Origin: Allobacillus halotolerans
Lineage (GTDB): Bacteria > Bacillota > Bacilli > Bacillales > Alkalibacillaceae
Reading direction: 5' to 3' (one strand)
Length of the DNA: 64,000 nt
Assembly (NCBI RefSeq): GCF_028743495.1
Contig: NZ_CP117968.1
A program made the translations under genes and the position numbers. Positions within the stretch are counted from its first letter, which is position 1, and the number at the start of each line of letters is the position of its first letter. Positions 48,168 to 57,135 of this stretch are shown piece after piece. Under the pieces are notes generated by a model, which had not been told where the DNA came from, made no database searches, and worked only from the letters and a program-made list of their open reading frames with translations.

Positions 48168-50120
48168 TTGAGTGATCATAAGCAGAATTACACCGATGAA
48201 TCGATTCAGGTGCTCGAAGGTCTAGACGCAGTCCGTAAAAGGCCTGGTATGTATATTGGCAGCACGGATCATAGGGGACTGCATCATTTAGTTTTTGAAA
48301 TTGTTGATAACGCTGTTGATGAAGTGTTAGCGGGTTATGGACAAGTGATTACCGTAAAGATACATAAAGATGAGTCAATTTCAGTCATTGATGCGGGACG
48401 CGGAATGCCAACAGGCATGCATAAGACCGGAAAGCCAACGCCGGAAGTTATTCTGACGGTACTTCATGCAGGAGGTAAATTCGGCCAAGGTGGTTACAAG
48501 ACCAGTGGTGGCTTGCACGGGGTTGGTGCTTCCGTTGTTAACGCACTCTCTGAATGGCTTGAAGTTGATATTTTCCGGAATGGAAAGAAGTTTCGTCAGC
48601 GATTTGAAAACGGTGGAAAACCAGTCACCACACTAGAAGAACATGGAAATACGAATAAAACTGGTACAAAAATCACCTTTAAAGCGGATCCGACGATTTT
48701 TTCAACGGTACGTTTTCAATATGAATTATTAGCTGAGCGTCTAAGAGAAACTGCCTTTCTATTAAAAGGTGTCAAAATTGAATTGATTGATGAGCGAAAT
48801 GACATGAAAGATGAATTCTTGTATGAAGAAGGTCTTGAAGCATTTGTTGCTTATCTGAATGAAGAAAAAGACGGATTACATGAAATCATTTCATTTGAAG
48901 GTATCCACAATGAAATTGAAGTCGATTTTTCATTCCAATACAATGATGGTTACTCAGAGAACATCCTGTCATTTGTCAATAATGTGCGAACAATCGACGG
49001 AGGAACGCATGAGTCTGGAGCGAAAACGGCGATTACCCGTACAGTCAATGAATATGCAAGAAACAAGCAGTTATTGAAAGAAAAGGCTAAAAATTTAGAT
49101 GGAAACGATATTCGTGAAGGTTTGACAGCTGTTATTTCAGTCCGTATTCCAGAAGATTTATTGCAATTTGAAGGGCAGACGAAAAGTAAACTCGGGACAC
49201 CTGAAGCAAAAAGTGCCATGGAAAATGTCTTGGGTGAAAAGTTGACCTTTTTCTTTGAAGAAAATCCTGAAATTGCACAGTTGTTGATTAAAAAGGCGAT
49301 TAAAGCAAGAGAAGCAAGAGAAGCTGCCCGCAAAGCACGTGAAGATGCAAGAAATGGTAAAAAGCGCAAACGAAAAGATGCGTTACTTAGTGGTAAATTA
49401 ACGCCTGCGCAATCGAAAAACCCAAACAAAAACGAGTTGTTTCTCGTAGAGGGTGATTCCGCAGGTGGTTCCGCAAAGCAAGGAAGAGACAGGCGTTTTC
49501 AAGCCATTCTTCCGCTTCGAGGCAAGGTCATTAACACAGAAAAGGCCAAAATCGATGATATTTTCAAAAACGAAGAGATTTCAACCATCATTCATACGAT
49601 TAATGCAGGCGTCGGAGCAGATTTTTCGATAGAAGATTCGAATTATGAAAAAGTCATCATCATGACGGATGCTGATACGGACGGCGCGCACATTCAAGTG
49701 CTTTTGCTGACTTTTTTCTATCGATATATGAGACCACTAATAGAGCATGGGAAGATCTACATTGCCCTTCCACCTTTATTTAAAATTTCCAAAGGTAAGG
49801 GGAAGACATACAAGGAAGACTATGCTTGGGACGAGCGTGCAATGGATCAATTATTGAAAGAATATAAATCCGGTTATACCATTCAAAGATATAAAGGTCT
49901 TGGTGAAATGAATGATGACCAGTTATGGGAAACGACAATGAACCCAGAAACCAGAACGCTTATACGTGTAACCATTGAAGACGTTGCGAAAGCAGAACGA
50001 CGTGTAGCAACGTTGATGGGTGATAAAGTTGAACCAAGAAGGAAATGGATCGAAAGCAATGTCGAATTCGGATTAGAAGAGAACGACACAATACTGGAAA
50101 ATGATAGATTGGTTAACTAG
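48168..50120 (+). CDS. parE: DNA topoisomerase IV subunit B
   Basis: The 650-residue ATPase subunit has EIVDNAVDEVLAGYG and GGLHGVGASVVNALS (ATP site) and the Toprim motifs EGDSAGGSAKQGRDRRFQAI (twenty residues) and TDADTDGAHIQ. With ParC it unlinks daughter chromosomes. The start is TTG 48168, eight bases after GGAAGGGAG; the family N terminus (MSDHKQNYTDESIQVLEGLDAVRKRP, in parts) begins at that codon. ParC follows 11 bases later. Confidence 0.97.
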   Translation: MSDHKQNYTDESIQVLEGLDAVRKRPGMYIGSTDHRGLHHLVFEIVDNAVDEVLAGYGQVITVKIHKDESISVIDAGRGMPTGMHKTGKPTPEVILTVLHAGGKFGQGGYKTSGGLHGVGASVVNALSEWLEVDIFRNGKKFRQRFENGGKPVTTLEEHGNTNKTGTKITFKADPTIFSTVRFQYELLAERLRETAFLLKGVKIELIDERNDMKDEFLYEEGLEAFVAYLNEEKDGLHEIISFEGIHNEIEVDFSFQYNDGYSENILSFVNNVRTIDGGTHESGAKTAITRTVNEYARNKQLLKEKAKNLDGNDIREGLTAVISVRIPEDLLQFEGQTKSKLGTPEAKSAMENVLGEKLTFFFEENPEIAQLLIKKAIKAREAREAARKAREDARNGKKRKRKDALLSGKLTPAQSKNPNKNELFLVEGDSAGGSAKQGRDRRFQAILPLRGKVINTEKAKIDDIFKNEEISTIIHTINAGVGADFSIEDSNYEKVIIMTDADTDGAHIQVLLLTFFYRYMRPLIEHGKIYIALPPLFKISKGKGKTYKEDYAWDERAMDQLLKEYKSGYTIQRYKGLGEMNDDQLWETTMNPETRTLIRVTIEDVAKAERRVATLMGDKVEPRRKWIESNVEFGLEENDTILENDRLVN

Positions 50121-50131
50121 GAGTGAACAAA

Positions 50132-52579
50132 GTGGCCGAAGAAGCGAATTTAATGGATTTACCTTTAGAAGAAGTTATAGGCGACCGGTTTGGACGCTAT
50201 AGTAAATATATTATTCAAGAGCGCGCCCTTCCTGATGTACGGGATGGACTCAAACCTGTACAACGAAGAATTTTATATGCGATGCACGAGGAAGGAAATA
50301 CACATGATAAAGCTTTCCGAAAATCGGCTAAAACGGTAGGGACAGTCATCGGTAACTACCATCCACACGGCGACAGTTCTGTATACGAAGCATTGGTAAG
50401 GATGAGTCAAAAGTGGAAATTACGTCAAGAACTTGTTGAAATGCATGGGAATAATGGGAGCGTTGATGGTGATCCACCAGCAGCCATGCGTTATACAGAA
50501 GCACGCCTTTCCGGTATTGCTTCCGAATTATTGAGGGATATCGGTAAAGATACGGTTGAGTTCATTGAGAATTTTGATGATACATCTTATGAACCTGTCG
50601 TATTGCCAGCAAAGTTCCCAAATCTACTCGTCAATGGATCTACAGGTATTTCTTCCGGTTATGCAACTGATATACCTCCTCATAACCTAGGGGAAGTCAT
50701 CGATGCAGTCATTTACAAAATTGACCATCCGAATGCCTCGCTGGATAAATTAATGGAAAAAATGCCAGCACCTGACTTTCCGACTGGAGGAATTATTCAA
50801 GGAAAAGAAGGAATTAAAAAAGCTTATGAAACCGGAAGAGGAAGAGTAGTCGTTCGAGGGTTGGCTGAAATAGAAGAGCTAAGAGGTGGCCGGAAGCAAA
50901 TTGTCATTACAGAAATCCCTTATGAGGTGAATAAGGCAAACTTAGTCAAACGGATGGATGAACTTCGCATTGACCGGAAAGTCGAAGGCATCAACGAAAT
51001 TCGCGATGAAACAGATCGAACGGGTTTACGAATTGTCGTTGAACTGAGGAAAGATGCAGATAGTCAAGGGGTTTTAAATTACCTTTATAAAAATACAGAC
51101 CTTCAAGTGAATTATAATTTCAATATGATTGCAATATCCAATCGTACACCAACGCTAATGAGCTTACCGGTTCTTTTAGATGCTTATATCGATCACCAGC
51201 GAGATGTTATTATACGCCAGTCTGAATATGATTTGAATAAAGCCCAAGCAAGAGCACATATCGTTGAAGGTTTAATTTACGCTATTTCAATCTTAGACGA
51301 TGTCATCGCGACTATTCGTGCTTCACAAAACAAAAAAGATGCAAAAGAACGGTTAATCGCCGCTTACAACTTTACAGAAAAACAAGCAGAAGCCATCGTC
51401 ATGCTTCAATTATATCGTTTAACGAATACTGATGTGACCGACTTGGAAGAAGAGGCAAGTAAGTTAAATGAAACGATCGAGCGCTTACAAGAAATTCTCG
51501 GTAATGAAGAAGTTCTGAAGAAAGTCATCAAGGACGAGCTTCGACTAGTCAAGAAAAATCATAATGATGAGCGACGTACTCGGATTGAAGATGAGATAGA
51601 AGACTTAACCATCAATTTAGAAGTTTTGGTCCCTTCAGAAGATATCGTTGTGTCGCTGACGCGGGATGGTTATATCAAGCGGACAAGCACTCGTTCATTT
51701 GGTGCCTCAAGCATTGAAGATCTCCAGCGAAAAGAGGGCGATGAACTTATTCAATTAATGGAGGTTAACACAACTGATACGTTACTTGTGTTCACAAACA
51801 AAGGAAACTACTTATACATCCCTATCCATGAACTTCCAGATATAAAATGGAAAGACATGGGACAACACGTAGCGAACATCATTTCTATTCCTAGTGATGA
51901 AAAAGTGATCAAAGCCATTCCAGTACGAGAATTTACTGAGACGCAATATATTTTATCGGTCACGAAAAATGGCATGATCAAAAAGACTTCATTAAATCTG
52001 TATAAAGTTCAGCGGTATTCACGACCGATTAATGGAATGAATCTGAAAAAAGAAGATGAAGTGATCAATGTACATTTGACGGATGGAAATCAAGAGATAT
52101 TCATTGCTAACAATAAAGGGTTTGGTCTCTGGTTCCATGAGTCAGAAGTTAACCCTATAGGAATTAAAGCCGGTGGTGTAAAATCCATGCAGCTGAAGAA
52201 AGACGAATACATTATTAATGGTGAGATTTTTGATGACTTAAGTGATCCGTCACTTTTTGTCGTCACACATCGTGGTGCATGTAAACGAATGAATCTGTCA
52301 CAGTTCGAGCAAAGCACTCGAGCGAAACGTGGGTTAGCGATGCTGAGAGAACTGAAGCGGAATGCACATCAGCTTGTTGGTTTCCATTTAGTTAGCGAAG
52401 ACACAACCGTCCAGCTACGAACAGAGAAAGGTATAATTGAAACAGTTATGCCATTGAACCTAAAAACAGCCGACAGGTACAGTAATGGGTCATTTGTGGT
52501 AGACACAGATCAAACCGGACCAGTGATCGATACGCAAGTAGAGGCTCGTTACCGGGAGTATTTCACTTCGGGTGAGTAA
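50132..52579 (+). CDS. parC: DNA topoisomerase IV subunit A
   Basis: The 815-residue protein has the catalytic tyrosine Y121 in AAMRYTEARLS and the quinolone-resistance region HPHGDSSVYEAL, with wild-type serines at 82-83 and glutamate at 86, so no known target mutation is visible. The C-terminal part forms the DNA-wrapping beta-pinwheel. The start is GTG 50132, eight bases after AGGAG; GTG 50123 is inside that site. It is paired with parE, and the residues IGNYHPHGDSSV and topoIV-like tail distinguish it from GyrA. Confidence 0.96.
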   Translation: MAEEANLMDLPLEEVIGDRFGRYSKYIIQERALPDVRDGLKPVQRRILYAMHEEGNTHDKAFRKSAKTVGTVIGNYHPHGDSSVYEALVRMSQKWKLRQELVEMHGNNGSVDGDPPAAMRYTEARLSGIASELLRDIGKDTVEFIENFDDTSYEPVVLPAKFPNLLVNGSTGISSGYATDIPPHNLGEVIDAVIYKIDHPNASLDKLMEKMPAPDFPTGGIIQGKEGIKKAYETGRGRVVVRGLAEIEELRGGRKQIVITEIPYEVNKANLVKRMDELRIDRKVEGINEIRDETDRTGLRIVVELRKDADSQGVLNYLYKNTDLQVNYNFNMIAISNRTPTLMSLPVLLDAYIDHQRDVIIRQSEYDLNKAQARAHIVEGLIYAISILDDVIATIRASQNKKDAKERLIAAYNFTEKQAEAIVMLQLYRLTNTDVTDLEEEASKLNETIERLQEILGNEEVLKKVIKDELRLVKKNHNDERRTRIEDEIEDLTINLEVLVPSEDIVVSLTRDGYIKRTSTRSFGASSIEDLQRKEGDELIQLMEVNTTDTLLVFTNKGNYLYIPIHELPDIKWKDMGQHVANIISIPSDEKVIKAIPVREFTETQYILSVTKNGMIKKTSLNLYKVQRYSRPINGMNLKKEDEVINVHLTDGNQEIFIANNKGFGLWFHESEVNPIGIKAGGVKSMQLKKDEYIINGEIFDDLSDPSLFVVTHRGACKRMNLSQFEQSTRAKRGLAMLRELKRNAHQLVGFHLVSEDTTVQLRTEKGIIETVMPLNLKTADRYSNGSFVVDTDQTGPVIDTQVEARYREYFTSGE

Positions 52580-52798
52580 TCTCATTGATCCTGGAGAAAA
52601 TTCTTAATGAAGAAACAATATCTTGTCCATGATACTCCGTTATCACGGGCATTTCTGTGAGGTCTTAAAATGGGTTAGTATGTAGTAAGAAGTAAAGGCA
52701 TGGAGACCCTTGATTATTCATAACAAAATATTCTAGCGATTTTGATCATCCTAAATAAGAGCAAAACCTAAACGATCAAAAGTAAAGAAGGTATATAC

Positions 52799-55066
52799 AT
52801 GAAGAACAGCTGGAAAATTTACTTCCAAGATTTGAAGAATATATCACGTAATTGGGTCGCTGCTATTTTAATTGGCGGACTTATTTTATTACCCTCTTTA
52901 TACGCGTGGTTTAATATAGAAGCCTCATGGGATCCCTATAGTCAAACCGATCAAATTCCAATCGGTGTTGTCAATGAAGATTCAGGAGGCGAGATTAAGG
53001 AAAACAAAATTAATGTGGGTACAGACCTAGTCGAAACACTTGAAAACAATCAGTCAATGGATTGGCATTTCACGAACCGAGAAAAAGCAATGAAAAATTT
53101 AAAATATGGTGATTATTTCGCGGTTATTGTCATACCAGAGGATTTCTCGGAAAATTTATCATCGGTTATATCCAATGAACCTAAAAAGAGCGAGATGGAA
53201 TATTACGTAAACGAAAAAATTAATGCTGTTTCACCAAAAATAACGGATAAAGGTGCTAGCACGATAGTACAACAGGTTAGCAGTAATTTTATTTCTGCAG
53301 TGAATGGCGTTATTTTTGAGATGTTTGATGATATTGGCATAGAGTTGAACGATAAGTTACCAGATATCAAGCAGTTTGAAAATTATATTTTTGAGATGGA
53401 GAAACAGTTACCAGAAATATACGAGTTGGTCTCGAACGGACTTGAAGACACGAAAAATGCACAATCGATTATTAATAAAGCCCAAAACAAATTGCCAAAA
53501 GCTGAACGGACAACAAATGATGGTCTTCAAACTGTGAATGAAACAGCTGATTTATTATCAAAAGCTGAAGATCGGTTAAATGAAATGGCACCCCAAATTG
53601 AAACGGATTTGGAGAAGGCTCAAAACACCGCGGAAGATATTAACAAACTACTTCAAGATGCAAAAAATATGAATATTGACTTCAGTGAAGGGAAAGAGCT
53701 GCAACAAAGCATTGATCGTTCATTGGATGATGCGACTAGTCGTTTGGATGAAATTGAAAGTGATTTAAAACAGCTGAAAGAAATGAATCAAGCACAACAA
53801 AATAAAGACAGTGAGCAAGAAAATGAGAGCAATGGAGACGGTTCAACAGATCAGGAAAATCATGAGCAAAATGGTAACCAACAGGACATCCAAAATAACA
53901 ACAGTGATAATGATCAAGTGATTGATGATGCATTGGAACGACTAAGCATATTACGTGAGGCGCTTGAGGAAGTGCAAGATAATGGTCAAAATATCACTGC
54001 ATTTATTGAGGATAAAAAACAGGAAGTCGACTCTGTTGTCACAGACTTAGAGGAGTTATCTGCTAACACAGCAAATAAAATAGGGGATTTTTTGAAAGAC
54101 TATAAAGAAAATATTGAGCCGGTAGTGAAACAAAAAATTAGCGATGCTCAACAAACGTTAACGAGTGCAGATGATATTTTGTCAGAGATCAAGTCAACAA
54201 TTCCGGAAGTTAAAGAAGTCTTGTCCAGTACTGAAACCCATATTGGTGATGGTCAAGGAATGTTGAATACGATTCTTGGTGAATATCCATATGTGAATAG
54301 TAAAATCAATGAACTCGCGGATCGAATTCGAGAAATTCAGGGTGAAACAGATATTAATGAAATGATCGAATTATTACGGAATGATCCTGAAGCAGAAAAA
54401 AACTTTTTTGAGGAACCTGTCAAGTTGAGCAAAAATGAGCTCTTCCCAATTCCAAACTATGGTTCAGGAATGACGCCATTTTATACTGTTTTAGCTATAT
54501 GGGTCGGTGGTTTGTTGCTGATTTCATTACTGGCCGTTGATGTACATGATAGAGAAGGTCTAACTGGCCGAGAACGTTACTTTGGTAGGATGTTTACCTT
54601 CCTTACAATCGGATTATTGCAAACTCTTGTCGTAACGTTAGGTGACTGGTTATTGATTGGTTCGTATATTGCACATCCTGTTTGGTTTGTCTTATTCGGA
54701 TTGATAATTAGTATCGTTTTTATGACATTGATCTATACACTCGTATCGGTCTTTGGCGATGTCGGAAAAGCAATGGTCATTGTTTTACTCGTTCTGCAAA
54801 TTGCTGGTGCAGGTGGTACGTACCCAGTTATTTTATTACCAAAACTGTTCCAGGCAATTAGCCCATTCCTTCCTTTCACCTATGCAATTGATTTAATGCG
54901 TGAAGCGGTCGGGGGCATTATATGGGAGTCGGCAATTCACGACATGATTATTCTCAGTTTATTTGGGATCGGAGCCTTGTTATTCGGAACGTTACTGAAA
55001 AATGTAATTAACAAACATACAGACAAATTGATGAAAAAATCTAAGGACGCCGGTTTATTTCATTGA
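52799..55066 (+). CDS. YhgE/Pip family membrane protein
   Basis: The 755-residue protein has one N-terminal transmembrane helix (WVAAILIGGLILLPSLYAWFN, about 19-39), the conserved NIEASWDPY motif, a long extracytoplasmic coiled-coil region with an Asn/Gln/Asp-rich segment at about 340-380, and five to six transmembrane helices at 557-740 (ABC-2-like). This is the YhgE/Pip layout; family members include phage infection protein of Lactococcus and the type VII secretion component EsaA/YueB. No type VII genes are nearby, so a YhgE-like role is favoured. The 219 bases before it hold no clear promoter. Confidence 0.87.
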   Translation: MKNSWKIYFQDLKNISRNWVAAILIGGLILLPSLYAWFNIEASWDPYSQTDQIPIGVVNEDSGGEIKENKINVGTDLVETLENNQSMDWHFTNREKAMKNLKYGDYFAVIVIPEDFSENLSSVISNEPKKSEMEYYVNEKINAVSPKITDKGASTIVQQVSSNFISAVNGVIFEMFDDIGIELNDKLPDIKQFENYIFEMEKQLPEIYELVSNGLEDTKNAQSIINKAQNKLPKAERTTNDGLQTVNETADLLSKAEDRLNEMAPQIETDLEKAQNTAEDINKLLQDAKNMNIDFSEGKELQQSIDRSLDDATSRLDEIESDLKQLKEMNQAQQNKDSEQENESNGDGSTDQENHEQNGNQQDIQNNNSDNDQVIDDALERLSILREALEEVQDNGQNITAFIEDKKQEVDSVVTDLEELSANTANKIGDFLKDYKENIEPVVKQKISDAQQTLTSADDILSEIKSTIPEVKEVLSSTETHIGDGQGMLNTILGEYPYVNSKINELADRIREIQGETDINEMIELLRNDPEAEKNFFEEPVKLSKNELFPIPNYGSGMTPFYTVLAIWVGGLLLISLLAVDVHDREGLTGRERYFGRMFTFLTIGLLQTLVVTLGDWLLIGSYIAHPVWFVLFGLIISIVFMTLIYTLVSVFGDVGKAMVIVLLVLQIAGAGGTYPVILLPKLFQAISPFLPFTYAIDLMREAVGGIIWESAIHDMIILSLFGIGALLFGTLLKNVINKHTDKLMKKSKDAGLFH

Positions 55067-55117
55067 TTTTAATCGGTAGAGAAAAAAATCAATCTAAACA
55101 AAATACAGTGTTATTTA

Positions 55118-55160
55118 AAAGAGGCTGAGATGACAACAATGTGATCTCAGCCTCTTTATC
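55118..55160 (+). terminator. Terminator after the YhgE/Pip gene
   Basis: AAAGAGGCTGAGAT pairs perfectly with ATCTCAGCCTCTTT around a 12-base loop; T residues continue after the stem. Confidence 0.9.
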
Positions 55161-55178
55161 ATTAAAAAAATAAGTGAA

Positions 55179-55208
55179 TTGTTTTACTTTTTTAACAAAT
55201 GTGATAAT
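55179..55208 (+). promoter_or_regulatory. Promoter of the TetR-family gene
   Basis: TTGTTT and GATAAT are separated by 18 bases, with TG one base before the -10 (extended -10), 25 bases before the start codon. Confidence 0.55.
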
Positions 55209-55233
55209 ATGATAAAAAAGGTGGGGAGGGGTC

Positions 55234-55854
55234 ATGAGTTTACGTGAGAAAATCATCGCTTCATCATTGAAGTTATTTTCTGAGAAAGGCTTCCACGGTG
55301 TGAGCGTTCAAGATTTAGTGAATGATTCTGCGACATCAAAAGGCGGATTTTATCATCATTTTTCATCAAAAGATGAACTTTTATATGTCATCCACGATAA
55401 GTTTATTACATATGTTCTAAGTGAAGCACACTCGGCAAAAGAAAAATATGACCGCCCAATGAAACAGTTGCATGAAATTTTAAAGTCTTTTGTTCGTGTG
55501 TTTGACCTGTACAATGAACATATTACCGTTTTTTATCAAGAAAATAAGTATTTAAAACAAGAATATGAAGAAATCATTAAACAAAAACGGAATGAGTTCA
55601 AACGAATCATCTATGAAGTGATCAATGATGGTCAGCAATCTGGAGATTTCAGAGGAAGTTTACCTCCAACGATCACCACGATGTCAATTCTAGGCATGGT
55701 CAACTGGACGTATAAATGGTATCAACGAGATGGTGAGAAGGATATTGAACAAGTGTCATCTGTCTATATAGACCTTTTAATGCATGGCTTACTGACAGAT
55801 GAAGCCCTAAAAGAGTATGAAGCTTCTTCATTATACGTCGAATTGAATTTTTGA
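55234..55854 (+). CDS. TetR-family regulator of the downstream acyl-CoA catabolic operon
   Basis: The 206-residue protein has an N-terminal TetR helix-turn-helix (SVQDLVNDSATSKGGFYHHF, residues about 24-43, then SSKDELL) and an acyl-CoA-type ligand domain like those of FadR (YsiA) regulators of Bacillus. A palindrome typical of TetR operators lies 48 bases after its stop, just upstream of the catabolic genes, so it probably represses them and is released by an acyl-CoA. In B. subtilis the yng genes are under sigma-E control without such a neighbour, so regulation may differ here. Confidence 0.85.
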   Translation: MSLREKIIASSLKLFSEKGFHGVSVQDLVNDSATSKGGFYHHFSSKDELLYVIHDKFITYVLSEAHSAKEKYDRPMKQLHEILKSFVRVFDLYNEHITVFYQENKYLKQEYEEIIKQKRNEFKRIIYEVINDGQQSGDFRGSLPPTITTMSILGMVNWTYKWYQRDGEKDIEQVSSVYIDLLMHGLLTDEALKEYEASSLYVELNF

Positions 55855-55867
55855 AGTATCTAACAAT

Positions 55868-55890
55868 CGCTTAATTCAAAGCGTTTTTAT
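55868..55890 (+). terminator. Weak terminator after the TetR gene
   Basis: CGCTT pairs with AAGCG around AATTCA, followed by TTTTTATTT; the stem is short. Confidence 0.5.
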
Positions 55891-55902
55891 TTAAGAGTTT
55901 AC

Positions 55903-55920
55903 AGACCAACCAGTCGGTCT
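55903..55920. promoter_or_regulatory. TetR-type operator upstream of the acyl-CoA operon
   Basis: AGACCAACCAGTCGGTCT is an 18-base near-perfect palindrome (AGACCRA with TYGGTCT). TTTACA lies directly before it (55898-55903) and could be the -35, placing the operator in the promoter spacer; the -10 is not clear. Confidence 0.75.
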
Positions 55921-55972
55921 CAATAGTGTGTGGCTTTGAAATTCAATAAAAGCAATTAAGGGAGGAATGTTC

Positions 55973-57115
55973 ATGAATTTCGAATTGACGAAAGAACAGG
56001 AAATGACGAGAAAGATGGTTCGCGATTTTGCGGTAGACAAAATCAAGCCAAGGGCAATTGATATTGACACAAAGGCTGATTTTCCCGAAGATCTATTTAA
56101 AGAAATGGGTGAACTAGGGTTACTGGGAATTCCTTTTCCGGAAGAAGAGGGTGGTTCTGGCGGCGATACTGTAACCTATGCACTAGCCGTTGAAGAAATT
56201 GGTCGTGTATGTGGGAGTACAGGACTAAGCTATGCGGCAGCTGTTTCACTTGGTTCCAGTCCGATTTATATGTTTGGAACGGACGAACAAAGAAAGAAAT
56301 TTTTGAAACCGCTTGCAGAAGGGGAAGCGCTAGGATCATTCGGATTGACGGAGCCAAATGCAGGCTCTGATGCCGGTGGGACAAAAACAACAGCCAACCT
56401 GGAAGGTGACGAATACGTAATCAACGGAGAGAAGTGCTTTATTACAAATGCTTCCTATGCCAAGCAAATTATTGTAACGGCCGTTACCGGAAAAGATTCT
56501 CGAGGTAAAAATATCATTTCAGCAATTATCGTTCCAACCGATAGTCCAGGCTTAAAAATTTCTGATAATTACGATAAAATGGGTGTCAGAGGTTCTAACA
56601 CAGCTGAAATTGTATTAGAAGATGTAAGAGTTCCAAAAGAGAATCTATTAGGTGATCCTGACGCTGGCTTCAAGCAATTTTTGCGTACGTTAGATGGCGG
56701 AAGAATTTCAATTGCAGCGTTAGGTGTCGGAATTGCTCAAGCTTCGCTGGACCGCGCGTTGGCTTATGCGAAGGAAAGGAAACAGTTTGGGAAACCAATT
56801 TCTTCCTTCCAAGCGATTCAATTTAAATTGGCCGATATGGCTATGGAAGTCGAATTGGCTCGCAATATGGTTATGAAAGCCGCATGGCTGAAAGATAACG
56901 GAAAGCCGTTTACGAAAGAAGCTGCTTATGCAAAATTGTTTGCAACAGAAACGGCGACGCGATCAGCAAACCAAGCAATTCAAATACTTGGTGGTTATGG
57001 TTACATGAGAGAATACGAAGTTGAACGATTTTTACGGGATGCCAAGCTGTTGGAAATCGGTGAGGGAACCTCAGAAATTCAACGAATGGTGATCGCTCGG
57101 CAATTAGGATGCTAG
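55973..57115 (+). CDS. yngJ: Acyl-CoA dehydrogenase, YngJ-like
   Basis: A 380-residue flavoprotein of the acyl-CoA dehydrogenase family. Signature segments are GLTEPNAGSDAGG, CFITNASYAKQI and, near the C terminus, QILGGYGYMREYEVERFLRD with EIGEGTSEIQR, where the Glu of GEGTSEIQ is at the catalytic-base position of short-chain enzymes. In the leucine pathway implied by its neighbours it should oxidise isovaleryl-CoA or a similar branched acyl-CoA. ATG 55973 is seven bases after GGGAGG. First gene of the operon. Confidence 0.93.
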   Translation: MNFELTKEQEMTRKMVRDFAVDKIKPRAIDIDTKADFPEDLFKEMGELGLLGIPFPEEEGGSGGDTVTYALAVEEIGRVCGSTGLSYAAAVSLGSSPIYMFGTDEQRKKFLKPLAEGEALGSFGLTEPNAGSDAGGTKTTANLEGDEYVINGEKCFITNASYAKQIIVTAVTGKDSRGKNIISAIIVPTDSPGLKISDNYDKMGVRGSNTAEIVLEDVRVPKENLLGDPDAGFKQFLRTLDGGRISIAALGVGIAQASLDRALAYAKERKQFGKPISSFQAIQFKLADMAMEVELARNMVMKAAWLKDNGKPFTKEAAYAKLFATETATRSANQAIQILGGYGYMREYEVERFLRDAKLLEIGEGTSEIQRMVIARQLGC

Positions 57116-57135
57116 ATTAAAAAGGAGGATTGCAT

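Noticed and set aside
48950..49429. 159-codon minus-strand frame within parE
   Set aside because: Antisense shadow of a conserved gene; composition is dominated by Ser, Phe and Leu, and no start signal is present.
52799..55066. Type VII secretion component (EsaA/YueB)
   Set aside because: The protein shares the YhgE/Pip layout with YueB, but no WXG100, EssB or EssC genes are nearby, and the length and short linker favour a YhgE-type protein.
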